Shown: positions 50,354 through 59,919 of the stretch, piece by piece
Position numbering within the stretch: the first letter of the stretch is position 1
How the letters are laid out: the number at the start of each line of letters is the position of its first letter
Origin: Nicoliella lavandulae
GTDB taxonomy: Bacteria; Bacillota; Bacilli; Lactobacillales; Lactobacillaceae
Assembly: GCF_037546185.1 (NCBI RefSeq)
Contig: NZ_JAWMWH010000003.1
Span: forward strand, 124,001-188,000
DNA length: 64,000 nucleotides
Direction: 5' to 3'
The notes under the pieces: generated by a model
Database searches by the model: none
Seen by the model: only the letters and a program-made list of their open reading frames with translations
Told to the model about the DNA's origin: nothing
Position numbers and translations under genes: made by a program

Positions 50354-51223
50354 ATGAATCGTAAAACAATTTTAATTACAGGTGCAACTGATGGTATTGG
50401 TCGGACAACTGCAATGCGGCTTGCTGAAATGGGCCATCGAGTTATTATTCATGGTCGTAATGTAAGCAAGGCCGAAGCAACGGTATTAGATATTAAACGT
50501 AAGAGTGGAAATCAAAATGTTGATTACTTGATTGCTGATTTATTTTCACTAGCATCAGTTAAATCGATGGCGCTCACTTTTAATAGTCATTATAATCATC
50601 TGGATGTATTAATTAATAATGCAGGCGCAGTATTAGATGATCAAATTAGAATCACAACGGATCACATTGAAACGACCTTACAGCTAAATGTCATTGCGCC
50701 ACTTTTGTTAACGGAATTATTGTTACCATCCTTACAAAGAAGCAACGATGGACGAATTATCAATATGGCTTCGGCTACGGTGAGAATTGCTAGACCTCGG
50801 ATGGATGATTTATCACTTCAAAGCATTGCGTCTGGTCAACAACGTTATGCGATTAGTAAGCTGTTCGTTATTTGGAATACACAATTTCTAGCTCAGAAAC
50901 TAAAAAAGAAAGGGATCAATAATGTAACCGTCAACGTTTCTCATCCCGGTGCCGTTGCTACTAATTTTGGGCAGGATAGTGATAATGGGTTAATTAATAA
51001 TTTAATTTATAAATTAGCATTGCGTCTTCATTTGATGGCGTCACCTGATGCAGGTGCTAATACTAATATTTATTTAGCAACCTCCGATGATGTAAAGGGT
51101 ATTTCAGGATGTTACTTTAATAATCATCGTAAACAAATCACACCGCCTCAAAGATATTATTCAATTAATAATCAAGAAAAAGTATGGGACTATTGTCAAA
51201 AGCAAATTCAAAAGGATTTATAA
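50354..51223 (+). CDS. Short-chain dehydrogenase/reductase
   Basis: A 289-residue classical SDR. The NAD(P)-binding TGATDGIGRTTA lies at about 8-19. NNAG is at about 90, and the active site has Ser in NMASATV and YAISK (Tyr-x3-Lys) near 175. It is closest in pattern to retinol-dehydrogenase-like SDRs (INNAGAVLDD, NVSHPGAVATNF). The substrate is an unknown alcohol, aldehyde or ketone. SD caggagg. It is probably induced through the TetR regulator just upstream. Confidence 0.88.
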   Translation: MNRKTILITGATDGIGRTTAMRLAEMGHRVIIHGRNVSKAEATVLDIKRKSGNQNVDYLIADLFSLASVKSMALTFNSHYNHLDVLINNAGAVLDDQIRITTDHIETTLQLNVIAPLLLTELLLPSLQRSNDGRIINMASATVRIARPRMDDLSLQSIASGQQRYAISKLFVIWNTQFLAQKLKKKGINNVTVNVSHPGAVATNFGQDSDNGLINNLIYKLALRLHLMASPDAGANTNIYLATSDDVKGISGCYFNNHRKQITPPQRYYSINNQEKVWDYCQKQIQKDL

Positions 51224-51367
51224 TGCTGTAAAAACGAACAATACGCTTAATGATGCACTTATTATTAGGCTTTAGTTGACATTTGTAGTTAGCTAATCTT
51301 AAAATTAGGAATTAATAAGTGCTTTACATATGTACTTAATACAATTTCATATATGGGAAGTGTCAAC

Positions 51368-52168
51368 ATGGTAGGATCAAATAAATGGCAAGTTTTCAAG
51401 TCAGGATGGCAATTAGCTAGTCACCCCAATCAGTTAGTTTCTGCAATTCGTAAAATTAGAAAGCCGTTGTTAATTGAAATGGTGGTATTGCTAATTTTAC
51501 AAGTTGGTTCATGGTTGATTATTTTTAATAATAATCAGTTTGCGGTTGCACCGGATTTAACTGTGATTGGACTAGTGAGCTTATTTGCTGGTGTCACTAA
51601 TATTTTGAGTGTAGTGCTAGATTCTGATGGTAATATTACGAACTTCTTTTGGGGAATTCTGAATAATATTGCCTACGTCTACGTTTCTTTTAATGCGCAT
51701 TTGTATGGTGAAGTATACCTATATACATACTTCTTTATTTCACAGTTTATTGGAATTTATCTGTGGAATAAGCGTAATGTTGATCATCCGATTGATAATA
51801 ATAGTGAAGTACAGGTAAAAGAATTATCGGTAAAGGGATGGCTATTGTTGGCTAGTTTAGTCATTGTTAGTTGGATTTTCTTGGGGCTGTTTTTACAACG
51901 TGTTCCTTTGATCACTCCAACGCTTGATCCCCACCCATGGTTAGATGCTTTAAGTACAGTGGTTCAAGTATTTGCACAGTTACTACTCATTCTTAGATAC
52001 AGTAGTAGTCAATTTATTTTATGGATTTTAGGGAACACATTAGAAATTGTATTATGGACGGTTAACTTTAACCCAATTATGATTGCATTATTCTTCGCCT
52101 GTGATGTTAACTCATTCTTTGGCTGGTATGTATGGAATCAGAAATTAAAGGCACAAGCATCATTATAA
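51368..52168 (+). CDS. pnuC: PnuC-family nicotinamide riboside transporter
   Basis: A 266-residue membrane protein with about seven helices: PLLIEMVVLLILQVGSWLIIF, VIGLVSLFAGVTNILSVVL, FFWGILNNIAYVYVSF, YLYTYFFISQFIGIYLW. The PnuC patterns GVTNILSVVLDSDGNITNFFWG and QVFAQLLLILRYSSSQFILWI are present. PnuC imports nicotinamide riboside by facilitated diffusion for NAD synthesis. ATG 51368 is preferred over ATG 51353, which overlaps the GGGAAG SD. Confidence 0.87.
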   Translation: MVGSNKWQVFKSGWQLASHPNQLVSAIRKIRKPLLIEMVVLLILQVGSWLIIFNNNQFAVAPDLTVIGLVSLFAGVTNILSVVLDSDGNITNFFWGILNNIAYVYVSFNAHLYGEVYLYTYFFISQFIGIYLWNKRNVDHPIDNNSEVQVKELSVKGWLLLASLVIVSWIFLGLFLQRVPLITPTLDPHPWLDALSTVVQVFAQLLLILRYSSSQFILWILGNTLEIVLWTVNFNPIMIALFFACDVNSFFGWYVWNQKLKAQASL

Positions 52169-52201
52169 ATTAATAAATATCATCTAATCATGATAAAAAT
52201 T

Positions 52202-52242
52202 AAAAAGGTGGGAAGAATCATTTAGATTCTTCCCACCTTTTT
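52202..52242. terminator. Strong bidirectional terminator
   Basis: An 18-bp perfect stem (arm AAAAAGGTGGGAAGAATC) between convergent genes. Confidence 0.92.
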
Positions 52243-52253
52243 AACGTAATTGA

Positions 52254-54062
52254 CTAGTGAAAATCAAAGGATGTATAAACGGTTCCATTATCAGTTTGGG
52301 TGATACCAATCCCAATTTGAGTGAAATCAGAACTCAAGAAATTATCTCTGTGTCCCCAATTAGAAGCACTATCTTCATATAACATTCCATTAATGGCTTG
52401 AATAATTTTTTGAATTAAAGAACTACCGTCTTGACTAAAGTTATAAGTAATATTTTCTCCAAATTGATTAGCCAAATCATCACGGCCATTTGCCCTAGCA
52501 ATCATCTGATAATAACTATTGTTATTTTTATCCCTATGATTATAATCATTGATAATTTGTTGACTTCTCTCATTAGCAAATTTATTAATCGTTGGATCAA
52601 TTGTTAATGGTTTTAAATTATGATTTTGTCGAACATAATTAATATACTTTACAGCATTGTTAATGGCGTCACCAATTTCTGCTTGGGAAACTGGCTTAGG
52701 ATTAACTGGATTACTACTTTTGTATATGCTACCATCACTAACCCATCCAGTAATGCCATTATTAAATTTAATTTGATAGTAGTAAGTTTTCCATGGGGCA
52801 ACTTTTTTATTTAATATTGTAGCCCTTATACTATTACCTAATGAAATAGTTCCACTGGTATCAGTTTCACTATTTGGAAAATGATCTAGTATGACTAAAT
52901 TGGGGTCTCCAGAAATAAAGGCAACCGAGTCACCAATATTATATTGGGGTAATCCATCATTATATTTAGATGGATCCGTATTGTTTGTAATTTGAGATGC
53001 AGCTGATTTATCGGATGCGGATTTAGCAGCACTAGCCTTAGCAGAACTATCAGCTGCAGATTTAGCAGCACTAGCCTTATCAGAACTATCAGCTGCAGAT
53101 TTAGCAGCACTGGCCTTAGCAGAACTATCAGCCGCAGATTTAGCGGCACTAGCTTTAGCAGAGCTGTTGGCCGCAGATTTAGCAGCACTGGCCTTAGCAG
53201 AACTATTGGCCGCAGACTTAGCAGCACTAGCTTTAGCAGAACTATTTGCTGCGGATTTAGCAGCACTGGCCTTAGCAGAACTATCAGCCGCAGATTTAGC
53301 GGCACTAGCCTTAGCAGAGCTGTCAGCCACAGACTTAGCAGCGCTAGCCTTTGCAGAGCTATCGGCTGCAGATCTAGCAGCACTGGCCTTAGCAGAGCTA
53401 TCAGCCGCAGATTTAGCGGCACTGGCTTTAGCAGAACTATCGGCCGCAGACTTAGCGGCACTAGCCTTAGCAGAACTATCGACAGTATTAACTTGAGTAG
53501 AACTAGTATTAACAGCAACGTTGGCATTATTAGTTGTCGATGAGGCACTACTGTTACTGGTTGATGAGCTCACACTTGTATTATTGTTACTTTCTGATGA
53601 GTAACTGCTATGCAATGATGAGTTTGAATATCCATATTCCGATGCAACAGAACTAGGTGTTCCAACGTATGATGAATAGTTATCAGAGTTTGCGGAGACA
53701 CTACTTGGTACGTAGTTACTTGATTGATTCAATTTGCTGTTATTGCTAGAAGTGATTTTTTTAATTTTAGTATGTTTTTTATATTTTTTATGCTTTTTGA
53801 TACTATTTGCTTTTACATATCCCTTCAACTTTTTTACGTAATAATATTTAGTGCCCTTGTAAGTTAATTTTTTTGAACTCTTTAGTTTTCCAGAGTATCT
53901 TACCTTGGTCACTTTTTTAATTTTATACTTATGATGTTTTTTGTAAAAATGATAAACACGTTGGATCTTGTGACTACTTGCCTGAGTGGTAACTGGATTT
54001 TGAAGTAATCCTATCGATAAAATAGAACTGCAAATTAAAGTATACATAGCAGTTTTTTTCAT
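52254..54062 (-). CDS. Secreted CAP (SCP/PR-1) protein with a 12-unit Ala/Ser/Lys repeat, CAP4
   Basis: A 602-residue exported protein. The signal peptide is about 1-28. A very basic, Tyr-rich segment at about 30-105 is SH3/SLAP-like (VTKVRYSGKLKSSKKLTYKGTKYYYVKKLKGYVKANSIKK). A Ser/Asn linker follows, then a 13-residue repeat SSAKASAAKSAAD x12 (about 198-353). An SH3-like module spans about 370-440 (SETDTSGTISLGN, APWKTYYYQIKFNNGITGWV) and the CAP domain about 450-602. CAP residues: His in YNHRDKN, Glu in GENITYNF, His in WGHRDNFL. The repeat should form a long helix or rod that projects the CAP domain through the wall. Confidence 0.85.
   Translation of the reverse strand: MKKTAMYTLICSSILSIGLLQNPVTTQASSHKIQRVYHFYKKHHKYKIKKVTKVRYSGKLKSSKKLTYKGTKYYYVKKLKGYVKANSIKKHKKYKKHTKIKKITSSNNSKLNQSSNYVPSSVSANSDNYSSYVGTPSSVASEYGYSNSSLHSSYSSESNNNTSVSSSTSNSSASSTTNNANVAVNTSSTQVNTVDSSAKASAAKSAADSSAKASAAKSAADSSAKASAARSAADSSAKASAAKSVADSSAKASAAKSAADSSAKASAAKSAANSSAKASAAKSAANSSAKASAAKSAANSSAKASAAKSAADSSAKASAAKSAADSSDKASAAKSAADSSAKASAAKSASDKSAASQITNNTDPSKYNDGLPQYNIGDSVAFISGDPNLVILDHFPNSETDTSGTISLGNSIRATILNKKVAPWKTYYYQIKFNNGITGWVSDGSIYKSSNPVNPKPVSQAEIGDAINNAVKYINYVRQNHNLKPLTIDPTINKFANERSQQIINDYNHRDKNNNSYYQMIARANGRDDLANQFGENITYNFSQDGSSLIQKIIQAINGMLYEDSASNWGHRDNFLSSDFTQIGIGITQTDNGTVYTSFDFH
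53010..53480 (-). repeat. 12 tandem 39-bp coding repeats in CAP4
   Basis: Each unit encodes SSAKASAAKSAAD with rare changes (AAN in three units, R for K, V for A, D for A). Codon use differs between units, so the repeat is old enough to have drifted synonymously while the peptide was kept. The amphipathic Ala/Lys/Ser pattern predicts helix. Confidence 0.92.
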
Positions 54063-54198
54063 ATAAACACTTCCAATACTAATTATTATGTAACGCTTAA
54101 ATACTACTATATATAAAAAATATAATCAATGTTTATTGTACATCTAATATAATGTTGATTATTAAATCATTATGTATTTAGCTATTCTATTGATAAAT

Positions 54199-54234
54199 AA
54201 AAACACGATGCACATAAATGGCACCGTGTTTTTA
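54199..54234 (-). terminator. Intrinsic terminator
   Basis: AAAACACG / CGTGTTTTT stem around a partly paired loop, just past the stop of the gene at 54250. Confidence 0.65.
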
Positions 54235-54249
54235 TACTATGTTACTTAA

Positions 54250-54690
54250 TTAAAATGGGGTTTCTTTACCCAGTTTAAACCAATTATTATTTTGTTCCCT
54301 AACAATAAAAAGATCATTTCCGTTGTTGGTGGCAACATTCCAGAATCTAAAGCCCTTACCCTTAGGGATGTTTTTAGTTTGGCCCTTCATTGGAATACTA
54401 GTTGAGTCGATGCTCAGCATAATTTTAGTACCTGGCTTTAATACTTTGTAAGGCTTATAGTCATTTACCCACTGCATTTTAGTCTTATAAACTTTATTAA
54501 TAGATGAGGAACTTAGTTTATAACCTTCAACGCCTTTTTTAATTGTTGCATAGTGATCTTGATAGTAATTATGGAATTCCTTATTAGTAAGAGCGTTAAC
54601 GCTTTTAGCATTTGCCACTCTATTCATACTAATAAAACTAACACTAATTAATGATGTCATTAATAAAAATTGTAAAATTATTTTTTTCAT
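54250..54690 (-). CDS. Small secreted protein, unknown
   Basis: A 146-residue exported protein: signal peptide about 1-29 (MKKIILQFLLMTSLISVSFI, then a VANA-type site). The mature part starts KSVNALTNKEFHNYYQDHYATIKKGVEGYKLS (helical). A small beta domain follows, with DYKPYKVLKPGTKIMLSIDS, GFRFWNVATNNGNDLFIVREQNNNWFKL, again SH3-like in feel. It lacks the 'VPS' start of the other small secreted proteins. ATG 54690 fits SD gtgtgg better than the upstream start. Function unknown. Confidence 0.65.
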   Translation of the reverse strand: MKKIILQFLLMTSLISVSFISMNRVANAKSVNALTNKEFHNYYQDHYATIKKGVEGYKLSSSSINKVYKTKMQWVNDYKPYKVLKPGTKIMLSIDSTSIPMKGQTKNIPKGKGFRFWNVATNNGNDLFIVREQNNNWFKLGKETPF

Positions 54691-54879
54691 AATTATCCAC
54701 ACTCCATATTATGTAATATATATTTTATATTAGAACTACTTTTATCTGCTTGTCAAGATGGTCTAAAGTTGCAGATAATTTGAATTAATTTTTAGCATAA
54801 ATATGTGTAGTAATTTGGCTTTAATGGTAAAATTTATAATACTAGTGTTAAAACTTTACATTTGAATTGGGGTAATTAA

Positions 54880-56841
54880 ATGAGATTCACAAGGATTAAA
54901 TCAATGCTATTAGCTGCGTCTGTTGTTGGAGTGGGTCTAACAACGATCAGTACAAATCAATTAGCGCATGCAAAACAATATAAGATTAGTTATAAGAATG
55001 TACCTGATAGTCGAAAACAGACGATTGTATTAGGATTAAAGGGACGTAATAGTAAACAATTGAATCAATTTATTAATCAAACTGTTACTCCTGGGAATGC
55101 TAATTATCGTAAGTATTTAACGCCACAGCAATTTGGCAGTCAATATGGTTTAACTGATAATAAGGTCAAAGTGATTGGTAAGTATATGGCAAAAAATCAC
55201 TTGAAGACGGTTACTTATCCTGGAAATACCATTATGACAGTTAGTGGTAGTGCGAAGAACATAGAAAAAGTATTCCATATTAAATTAATGCAAGCAACAC
55301 GTAATAAACTAACGTATCAAGTATCGTTTAATAAAGCTCATCTTACTAAGGTGATTGCCAAGGATGTTTATTATATTGACCAGTTTAATTTAAACAAACA
55401 AATTGTTAACAACGCCAATAATACTAATGGCACTAATGACACTAGTATTAATAAGGTGATTAAAAAGATTAAGGATCCAAACATTAGTGATCGTTCATAT
55501 AAAAAGTTCGGACGCACATATAATACTCAGAGTTTATATGATGCCAATTATTATGGTCAAAATCAGACCATTGGAATTATTGGTGATGCAGATTTTAAAC
55601 AAAGTGATATTAAAACATATTTAAAACAGCAAGGAGTAAAATCAGATAATAACCGGATAAAGAAGGTGTATGTCGACCATAACCTTTCTAAATCTACCGG
55701 TGATCAGGGTGAAGTTACAATGGACGTCGAACAAGCTAGTGCAATTGCACCTAAGGCAAATATAAATGTATATATGGGTGAACATAGTAATGATGATTTT
55801 GCCTTAAAATCATTTGCAACTGCAATTGGGCGTGATAACGTTGATGTAATTTCGTATAGTTATGGTTCGGTTGAAACTGATGTTAAGAATAAGCTTACAT
55901 CAAAAGCAGAGTTGAACGTTATGAATCAGTTATTAAAACAAGCGGCTGCTCAAGGAATCTCGGTGTTCAATGCTTCTGGTGATAATGGGGCCTACGAATT
56001 TAGAAGCGGTAGTAAGGAACGTACCATTGGAATGCCAACCAACTCACCTTATATAACTGCTGTGGGCGGTACAACGCTTCCGTTTAAAGGATTGAATTTT
56101 TCTGATATTGCTGGATTTAAACCAACTGATAATAAGACGGTATCTTTAGATAAAGAAATCGCTTGGAGTTCTAATACAACTTATCAGTTGTTTGGCGTCG
56201 ATTATATTCGAAAAGTAGAGTTGGAACATATTGCAAACCTGCTTAAAAATGCTAAAAGCAAGCATCAAAAAGAAACTGTTAATAAGTTATTGAAACAAAT
56301 TGGTGGTTCAACGACTAGTGCCAACTTCTTAGGCAATTCATATCAAGGAAGTGGGGGCGGTATTAGTAACTACTTTGCAACTCCTGATTATCAAAAAGGG
56401 ATAAGTGGGGTTAATACCTATAGTGCACGGCAGTTCATTAATTTAAAAACGGGGATGTTAAATCTGAATGCACCTTTGCTTAGTGGATCCAAGAGTGGTC
56501 GAAACGTTCCTGATATTTCTGGGAATGCTGATTCTCTAACTGGCTATAATGTATACGTCAATGGTAAAAGCATTCCATCTGGCGGAACAAGCATTGTAAC
56601 TCCACAAATTGCTGGAATGGCTGCGGTGATTAACAGTGCCCAAGGAAAACGAATGGGCTTTTGGAACCCGCAAATCTATCGGTTCGCTAAGGGCACTAGC
56701 TCACCATTTACTAAACTAGATAGTTCTGATAATGAGAATTTATACTATGTTGGGCAACCTGGTAAGCTATATAATCAAACGGTTGGATTAGGAACTGTTG
56801 ATTTTACTAAGTTGAATCAATCATTTAGTGATGAACATTAA
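54880..56841 (+). CDS. Secreted S53 (sedolisin/kumamolisin-type) serine-carboxyl protease
   Basis: A 653-residue exported protease. The signal peptide is about 1-31. An activation (pro-kumamolisin) domain spans about 35-170 (PGNANYRKYLTPQQFGSQYG, VSGSAKNIEKVFHIKL). The catalytic domain spans about 205-650: Glu278 and Asp282 in QGEVTMDVEQASAIAP, the oxyanion Asp in NASGDNGAY (369), and Ser571 in SGGTSIVTP. The usual C-terminal calcium loop seems degenerate (VGLGTVDF). S53 enzymes work at low pH, which suits an acid-producing lactobacillus. A roughly 60-residue Lys-rich insertion at 440-490 is unusual. It has no wall anchor, so it is probably released. Confidence 0.9.
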   Translation: MRFTRIKSMLLAASVVGVGLTTISTNQLAHAKQYKISYKNVPDSRKQTIVLGLKGRNSKQLNQFINQTVTPGNANYRKYLTPQQFGSQYGLTDNKVKVIGKYMAKNHLKTVTYPGNTIMTVSGSAKNIEKVFHIKLMQATRNKLTYQVSFNKAHLTKVIAKDVYYIDQFNLNKQIVNNANNTNGTNDTSINKVIKKIKDPNISDRSYKKFGRTYNTQSLYDANYYGQNQTIGIIGDADFKQSDIKTYLKQQGVKSDNNRIKKVYVDHNLSKSTGDQGEVTMDVEQASAIAPKANINVYMGEHSNDDFALKSFATAIGRDNVDVISYSYGSVETDVKNKLTSKAELNVMNQLLKQAAAQGISVFNASGDNGAYEFRSGSKERTIGMPTNSPYITAVGGTTLPFKGLNFSDIAGFKPTDNKTVSLDKEIAWSSNTTYQLFGVDYIRKVELEHIANLLKNAKSKHQKETVNKLLKQIGGSTTSANFLGNSYQGSGGGISNYFATPDYQKGISGVNTYSARQFINLKTGMLNLNAPLLSGSKSGRNVPDISGNADSLTGYNVYVNGKSIPSGGTSIVTPQIAGMAAVINSAQGKRMGFWNPQIYRFAKGTSSPFTKLDSSDNENLYYVGQPGKLYNQTVGLGTVDFTKLNQSFSDEH

Positions 56842-56847
56842 TTAAAT

Positions 56848-56884
56848 AAAGACGAATGAGATTAATTCCCATTCGTCTTTATTT
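56848..56884. terminator. Terminator between convergent genes
   Basis: AAAGACGAATG / CATTCGTCTTT perfect 11-bp stem. It overlaps the stop of the gene at 56879. Confidence 0.82.
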
Positions 56885-57346
56885 AATTTCTATATCTAAA
56901 AAGAAAGTCAGTAACAGATCTTTAATGTGACTAATTTCAATTTGATTGAGTTCAAATAAATACCCTTGGTTAATCGTTCCATTGGTGTTAAAAGCATCAT
57001 GTCGCTGCTTACGATTGTTTGAATCTGCAAAAAATGAACGTTCAGGGGCTAATGGAATTTGAACTCGTTTTATTTTTAAATCAACCTGCCAGCCCTCACT
57101 AGCCCATCCCTTGTTATTTAATTCTACTGGCCTAGGTTGTGAATAAGCATCTTTAATTACAACGCTGATTCCCATGATATGTTGATGGTAAACGTTAACG
57201 ATAATATCACCAACTTTAAGACTTTGCATGCAATCATACGAGTATGCTCGACTACCATCTCGTTTTCGCTTTGGCGACCATAGTATTTGCTTATTAAATT
57301 CATATTGATGGCTCTTATTTTGTGATACTAAATACCACTTCTTCAT
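56879..57346 (-). CDS. EVE/PUA-like domain protein
   Basis: A 155-residue stand-alone domain. WYLVSQNKSHQYEFNKQILWSP, then SLKVGDIIVNVYHQHIMGISVV, then WQVDLKIKRVQIPL follow the EVE/PUA-like order: W-x-hydrophobic start, 'GD-ii-Y', small barrel. EVE-type domains bind modified bases in DNA or RNA and are often fused to HNH nucleases. Here no nuclease part or neighbour exists. The C-terminus is helical (ELNQIEISHIKDLLLTFFLDIE). ATG 57346 follows AAGGATGAT. Assignment is from pattern only. Confidence 0.55.
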   Translation of the reverse strand: MKKWYLVSQNKSHQYEFNKQILWSPKRKRDGSRAYSYDCMQSLKVGDIIVNVYHQHIMGISVVIKDAYSQPRPVELNNKGWASEGWQVDLKIKRVQIPLAPERSFFADSNNRKQRHDAFNTNGTINQGYLFELNQIEISHIKDLLLTFFLDIEIK

Positions 57347-57551
57347 TATTAATCATCCTTAAATTGATTTGACTATTTCATTTTAGATGATCATGTTAAA
57401 AAAAGATAGATCTAGTGAAGAGATAGATTAGTGAATCTAATTCATTCATTCAAAACATTAATGTATTATTAGAAAGTAATTAGAAAATGATGTTGAATTT
57501 AATAATTGCGGTGCTATACTGAATTCATTAATAAAATGCGAGGTGGAAATT

Positions 57552-58487
57552 ATGACAAGAAAAGTAGGCGTAATTGGGATTGGACACGTTGGTTCAGCGG
57601 TGGTGCATCACATTATTACAGATGGTTTTGCTGATGATATTGTTTTAATTGATGTAAACGGAGATAAAGTAAAAGCGGATGCCACTGATTTTGAAGATGC
57701 AATGGCTAATTTAACTAAGCATACTAATATTATCGTAAATGATTATGCTGCATTAGCAGATGCTGATGTGGTAATTTCTGCAGTCGGTAAGATTTCATTA
57801 CAAAAGGATAATAAGGAACATGATCGATTTATTGAATTACCATTTACTAAGAATGCGGTCAAAGATGTTAGTAAAAAGTTACGTGAATCTGGATTTCATG
57901 GTGTGTTAATTGATATCACGAATCCTTGTGATGTAATTACAATGATGTATCAACGATTCACTGGCTTTCCTAAACATAAAGTCATTGGAACGGGAACATT
58001 ACTAGATTCTGCTCGAATGCGACGGGCTGTCTCCGCTAAGTTAAAAATTGATCCACGTTCAGTGGTTGGTTATAACTTAGGTGAACACGGAAACTCACAG
58101 TTTACAGCATGGTCAACAGTTCGGGTATTAGGACGTCCAATTACTGAAATTGCTAAGAAACGAGATATTGACTTAAAAGAATTAGATGAAACAGCTCGGG
58201 CTGGTGGTTATACTGTCTATCATGGTAAGCATTACACTAATTATGGAATTGCTTCAGCTGCTGTCCGTTTAGCTGCCATCATTGTTAGTGACGCTAGAGC
58301 AGAATTACCAGTTTCAAATTGGAATGAAGAATATAATACTTATTTATCTTATCCAGCCATCGTTGGTCGGGATGGAGTCGTTGAACAAACTGAACTACAA
58401 CTTACAGATGTAGAAAAGGAAAAATTAGCCGCATCTGCTAAATACATCCGAACTCGTTTTGAAGATACGATTAAGGGAATGGAATAA
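57552..58487 (+). CDS. L-2-hydroxyisocaproate dehydrogenase (LDH/MDH superfamily)
   Basis: A 311-residue NAD-dependent 2-hydroxyacid dehydrogenase. The Rossmann motif is VGVIGIGHVGSAV. VLIDVNGDKVKADATDFEDA is NAD-binding. The catalytic His lies in GEHGNSQFTAWS with Arg in ARMRRAVSAKL, and DITNPCDV is also present. The pattern fits L-HicDH of lactobacilli, which reduces branched-chain or aromatic 2-oxo acids. ATG 57552 is used because GCGAGGTGG lies before it and the upstream GTG overlaps this SD. It is convergent with the T-box-controlled NhaC-type transporter. Confidence 0.87.
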   Translation: MTRKVGVIGIGHVGSAVVHHIITDGFADDIVLIDVNGDKVKADATDFEDAMANLTKHTNIIVNDYAALADADVVISAVGKISLQKDNKEHDRFIELPFTKNAVKDVSKKLRESGFHGVLIDITNPCDVITMMYQRFTGFPKHKVIGTGTLLDSARMRRAVSAKLKIDPRSVVGYNLGEHGNSQFTAWSTVRVLGRPITEIAKKRDIDLKELDETARAGGYTVYHGKHYTNYGIASAAVRLAAIIVSDARAELPVSNWNEEYNTYLSYPAIVGRDGVVEQTELQLTDVEKEKLAASAKYIRTRFEDTIKGME

Positions 58488-58497
58488 TTAATTGCAT

Positions 58498-58527
58498 AAA
58501 AAAATCCTCCAATCTGGAGGATTTTTT
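58498..58527. terminator. Bidirectional intrinsic terminator
   Basis: AAAATCCTCC / GGAGGATTTT stem with A and T runs. Confidence 0.9.
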
Positions 58528-58536
58528 ATTTTATTA

Positions 58537-59919
58537 CTATTTGTTATTTAAGTGTTTGATCTTAAATCCAGTAACTGCACTGAGAATTGAAAAGACAGGG
58601 GAGAATAAACTAAGGAATACGAATGGAATGTATTCAACAGTTGGAACGTTTAAAGTAGCAGTGACAAAGCTACCGGCAACCCCCCAAGGAATTAAGTAAG
58701 TTAAAGCAGTTCCACCATCTTCTAGCGCCCGACTTAGTGCAACAGGAGCTAAGTTATGTTCTTTAAATGCTTTACTAAATGATTCACCAGGTAGAATTAG
58801 TGATAAGAATTGTTCACCAATGAAGAAGTTAACGCCAAAACAAGTAATGATAACTGAAATAATAAGTGCAGCAGTAGAGTGGAGATGAGCAGTTAATGGC
58901 GTCATGATTGATTTAATGATTCCTAGGTTGATAAGTAAACCACCAATTGATAAGGCCACAAAGATTAATGCAACGGTTCCCATCATTCCGGAAATTCCAC
59001 CTCTTGTTAGTAACAAATCAACTCGTTTATCACCAGTATGAGAAACAAATCCACTTTGAATTACGTTGTTAAGTTTAACTAAGTTTAGTTCAGGCATTCT
59101 GATCAATCCCATAATTCCAGAAACGAGTAGGTTAATAAATAACGTTGGAATCGTTGGAATTTTAATCCATGCACAGATGAACAATAAGAAAACTGGAATT
59201 AAGGCAATTGGTGAAATAATAAAATGATGTTGTAACACGTTAATGGTTTGATTAACGTTATTAAAATTAGCATTTCCGTTATGCCGACCAAGTAGTGCGT
59301 ATAGGATAAATGCAACGATACTAGCAGGAATTGTGGACCACATTAGGTTCTTGATGTGATCAATTAAGTTAGCATGAACAACTGATGCAGCAACATTAGT
59401 TGAAACTGAAAGTGGGGATGCTTTGTCACCGAAAACCGCTCCGGATAAAATAGCTCCAGCAGTCATGGCGGGGTCAACACCAAGTGTTAATCCAATTCCC
59501 ATAAATACGATTCCAAGGGTTGAACAAACGGTAAATGCACTTCCGATAACGGCCCCCATCGCCCCACAAATAACGAAGACAGATGGTAAGAACCACTGAA
59601 CGTTAATTAAATGAAATCCGTAAACCATTAAGGTTGGAATGATCCCTGTTGCGATCCAAACACCGATTAGCGAACCAATTAATAGAAAAATGAATAGGGG
59701 TAAGATTCCTGATTTAATTCCAACAATAAAGCTATTGTTAATTTCATCCCAGGTAAAGCCACGCCATTTGGCCCAAAAGATTAAAATCATAATGCTAAAT
59801 AAAATGGGGACTTCAGGTGAGATATGTAATCCGATGATACCAACCGACATGACGATTAGTAATCCAATTAAAATGATGATGCTTTCGCTTAATTTAAGTT
59901 TTGGTTTGTTATTTTCCAT
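58537..59919 (-). CDS. NhaC-family transporter, probably for an amino acid
   Basis: A 460-residue membrane protein with about 11-12 helices and NhaC features: ILPLFIFLLIGSLIGVWIATGIIP, GSAFTVCSTLGIVFMGIGLTLG, AILSGAVFGDKASPLSVSTNVAASVVHANL, FFIGEQFLSLILPGESF. The family includes Na+/H+ antiporters, but members behind T-boxes are predicted amino-acid carriers (YheL-type, tyrosine). Here a T-box and a His/Tyr-rich leader peptide precede it, so amino-acid transport is more likely than pH homeostasis. The ATG lies inside the leader ORF, with SD AAAGGA. Confidence 0.85.
   Translation of the reverse strand: MENNKPKLKLSESIIILIGLLIVMSVGIIGLHISPEVPILFSIMILIFWAKWRGFTWDEINNSFIVGIKSGILPLFIFLLIGSLIGVWIATGIIPTLMVYGFHLINVQWFLPSVFVICGAMGAVIGSAFTVCSTLGIVFMGIGLTLGVDPAMTAGAILSGAVFGDKASPLSVSTNVAASVVHANLIDHIKNLMWSTIPASIVAFILYALLGRHNGNANFNNVNQTINVLQHHFIISPIALIPVFLLFICAWIKIPTIPTLFINLLVSGIMGLIRMPELNLVKLNNVIQSGFVSHTGDKRVDLLLTRGGISGMMGTVALIFVALSIGGLLINLGIIKSIMTPLTAHLHSTAALIISVIITCFGVNFFIGEQFLSLILPGESFSKAFKEHNLAPVALSRALEDGGTALTYLIPWGVAGSFVTATLNVPTVEYIPFVFLSLFSPVFSILSAVTGFKIKHLNNK

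Noticed and set aside
53167..53496. Open frame on the plus strand encoding an AADLAALALAEL-type repeat
   Set aside because: It is the antisense of the CAP4 39-bp repeat, has no SD, and its length is explained by the repeat having no stop in that frame.
52895..53548. Long leucine-rich open frame on the minus strand over the same repeat
   Set aside because: An alternative frame of CAP4 kept open by the repeat; no start signal.
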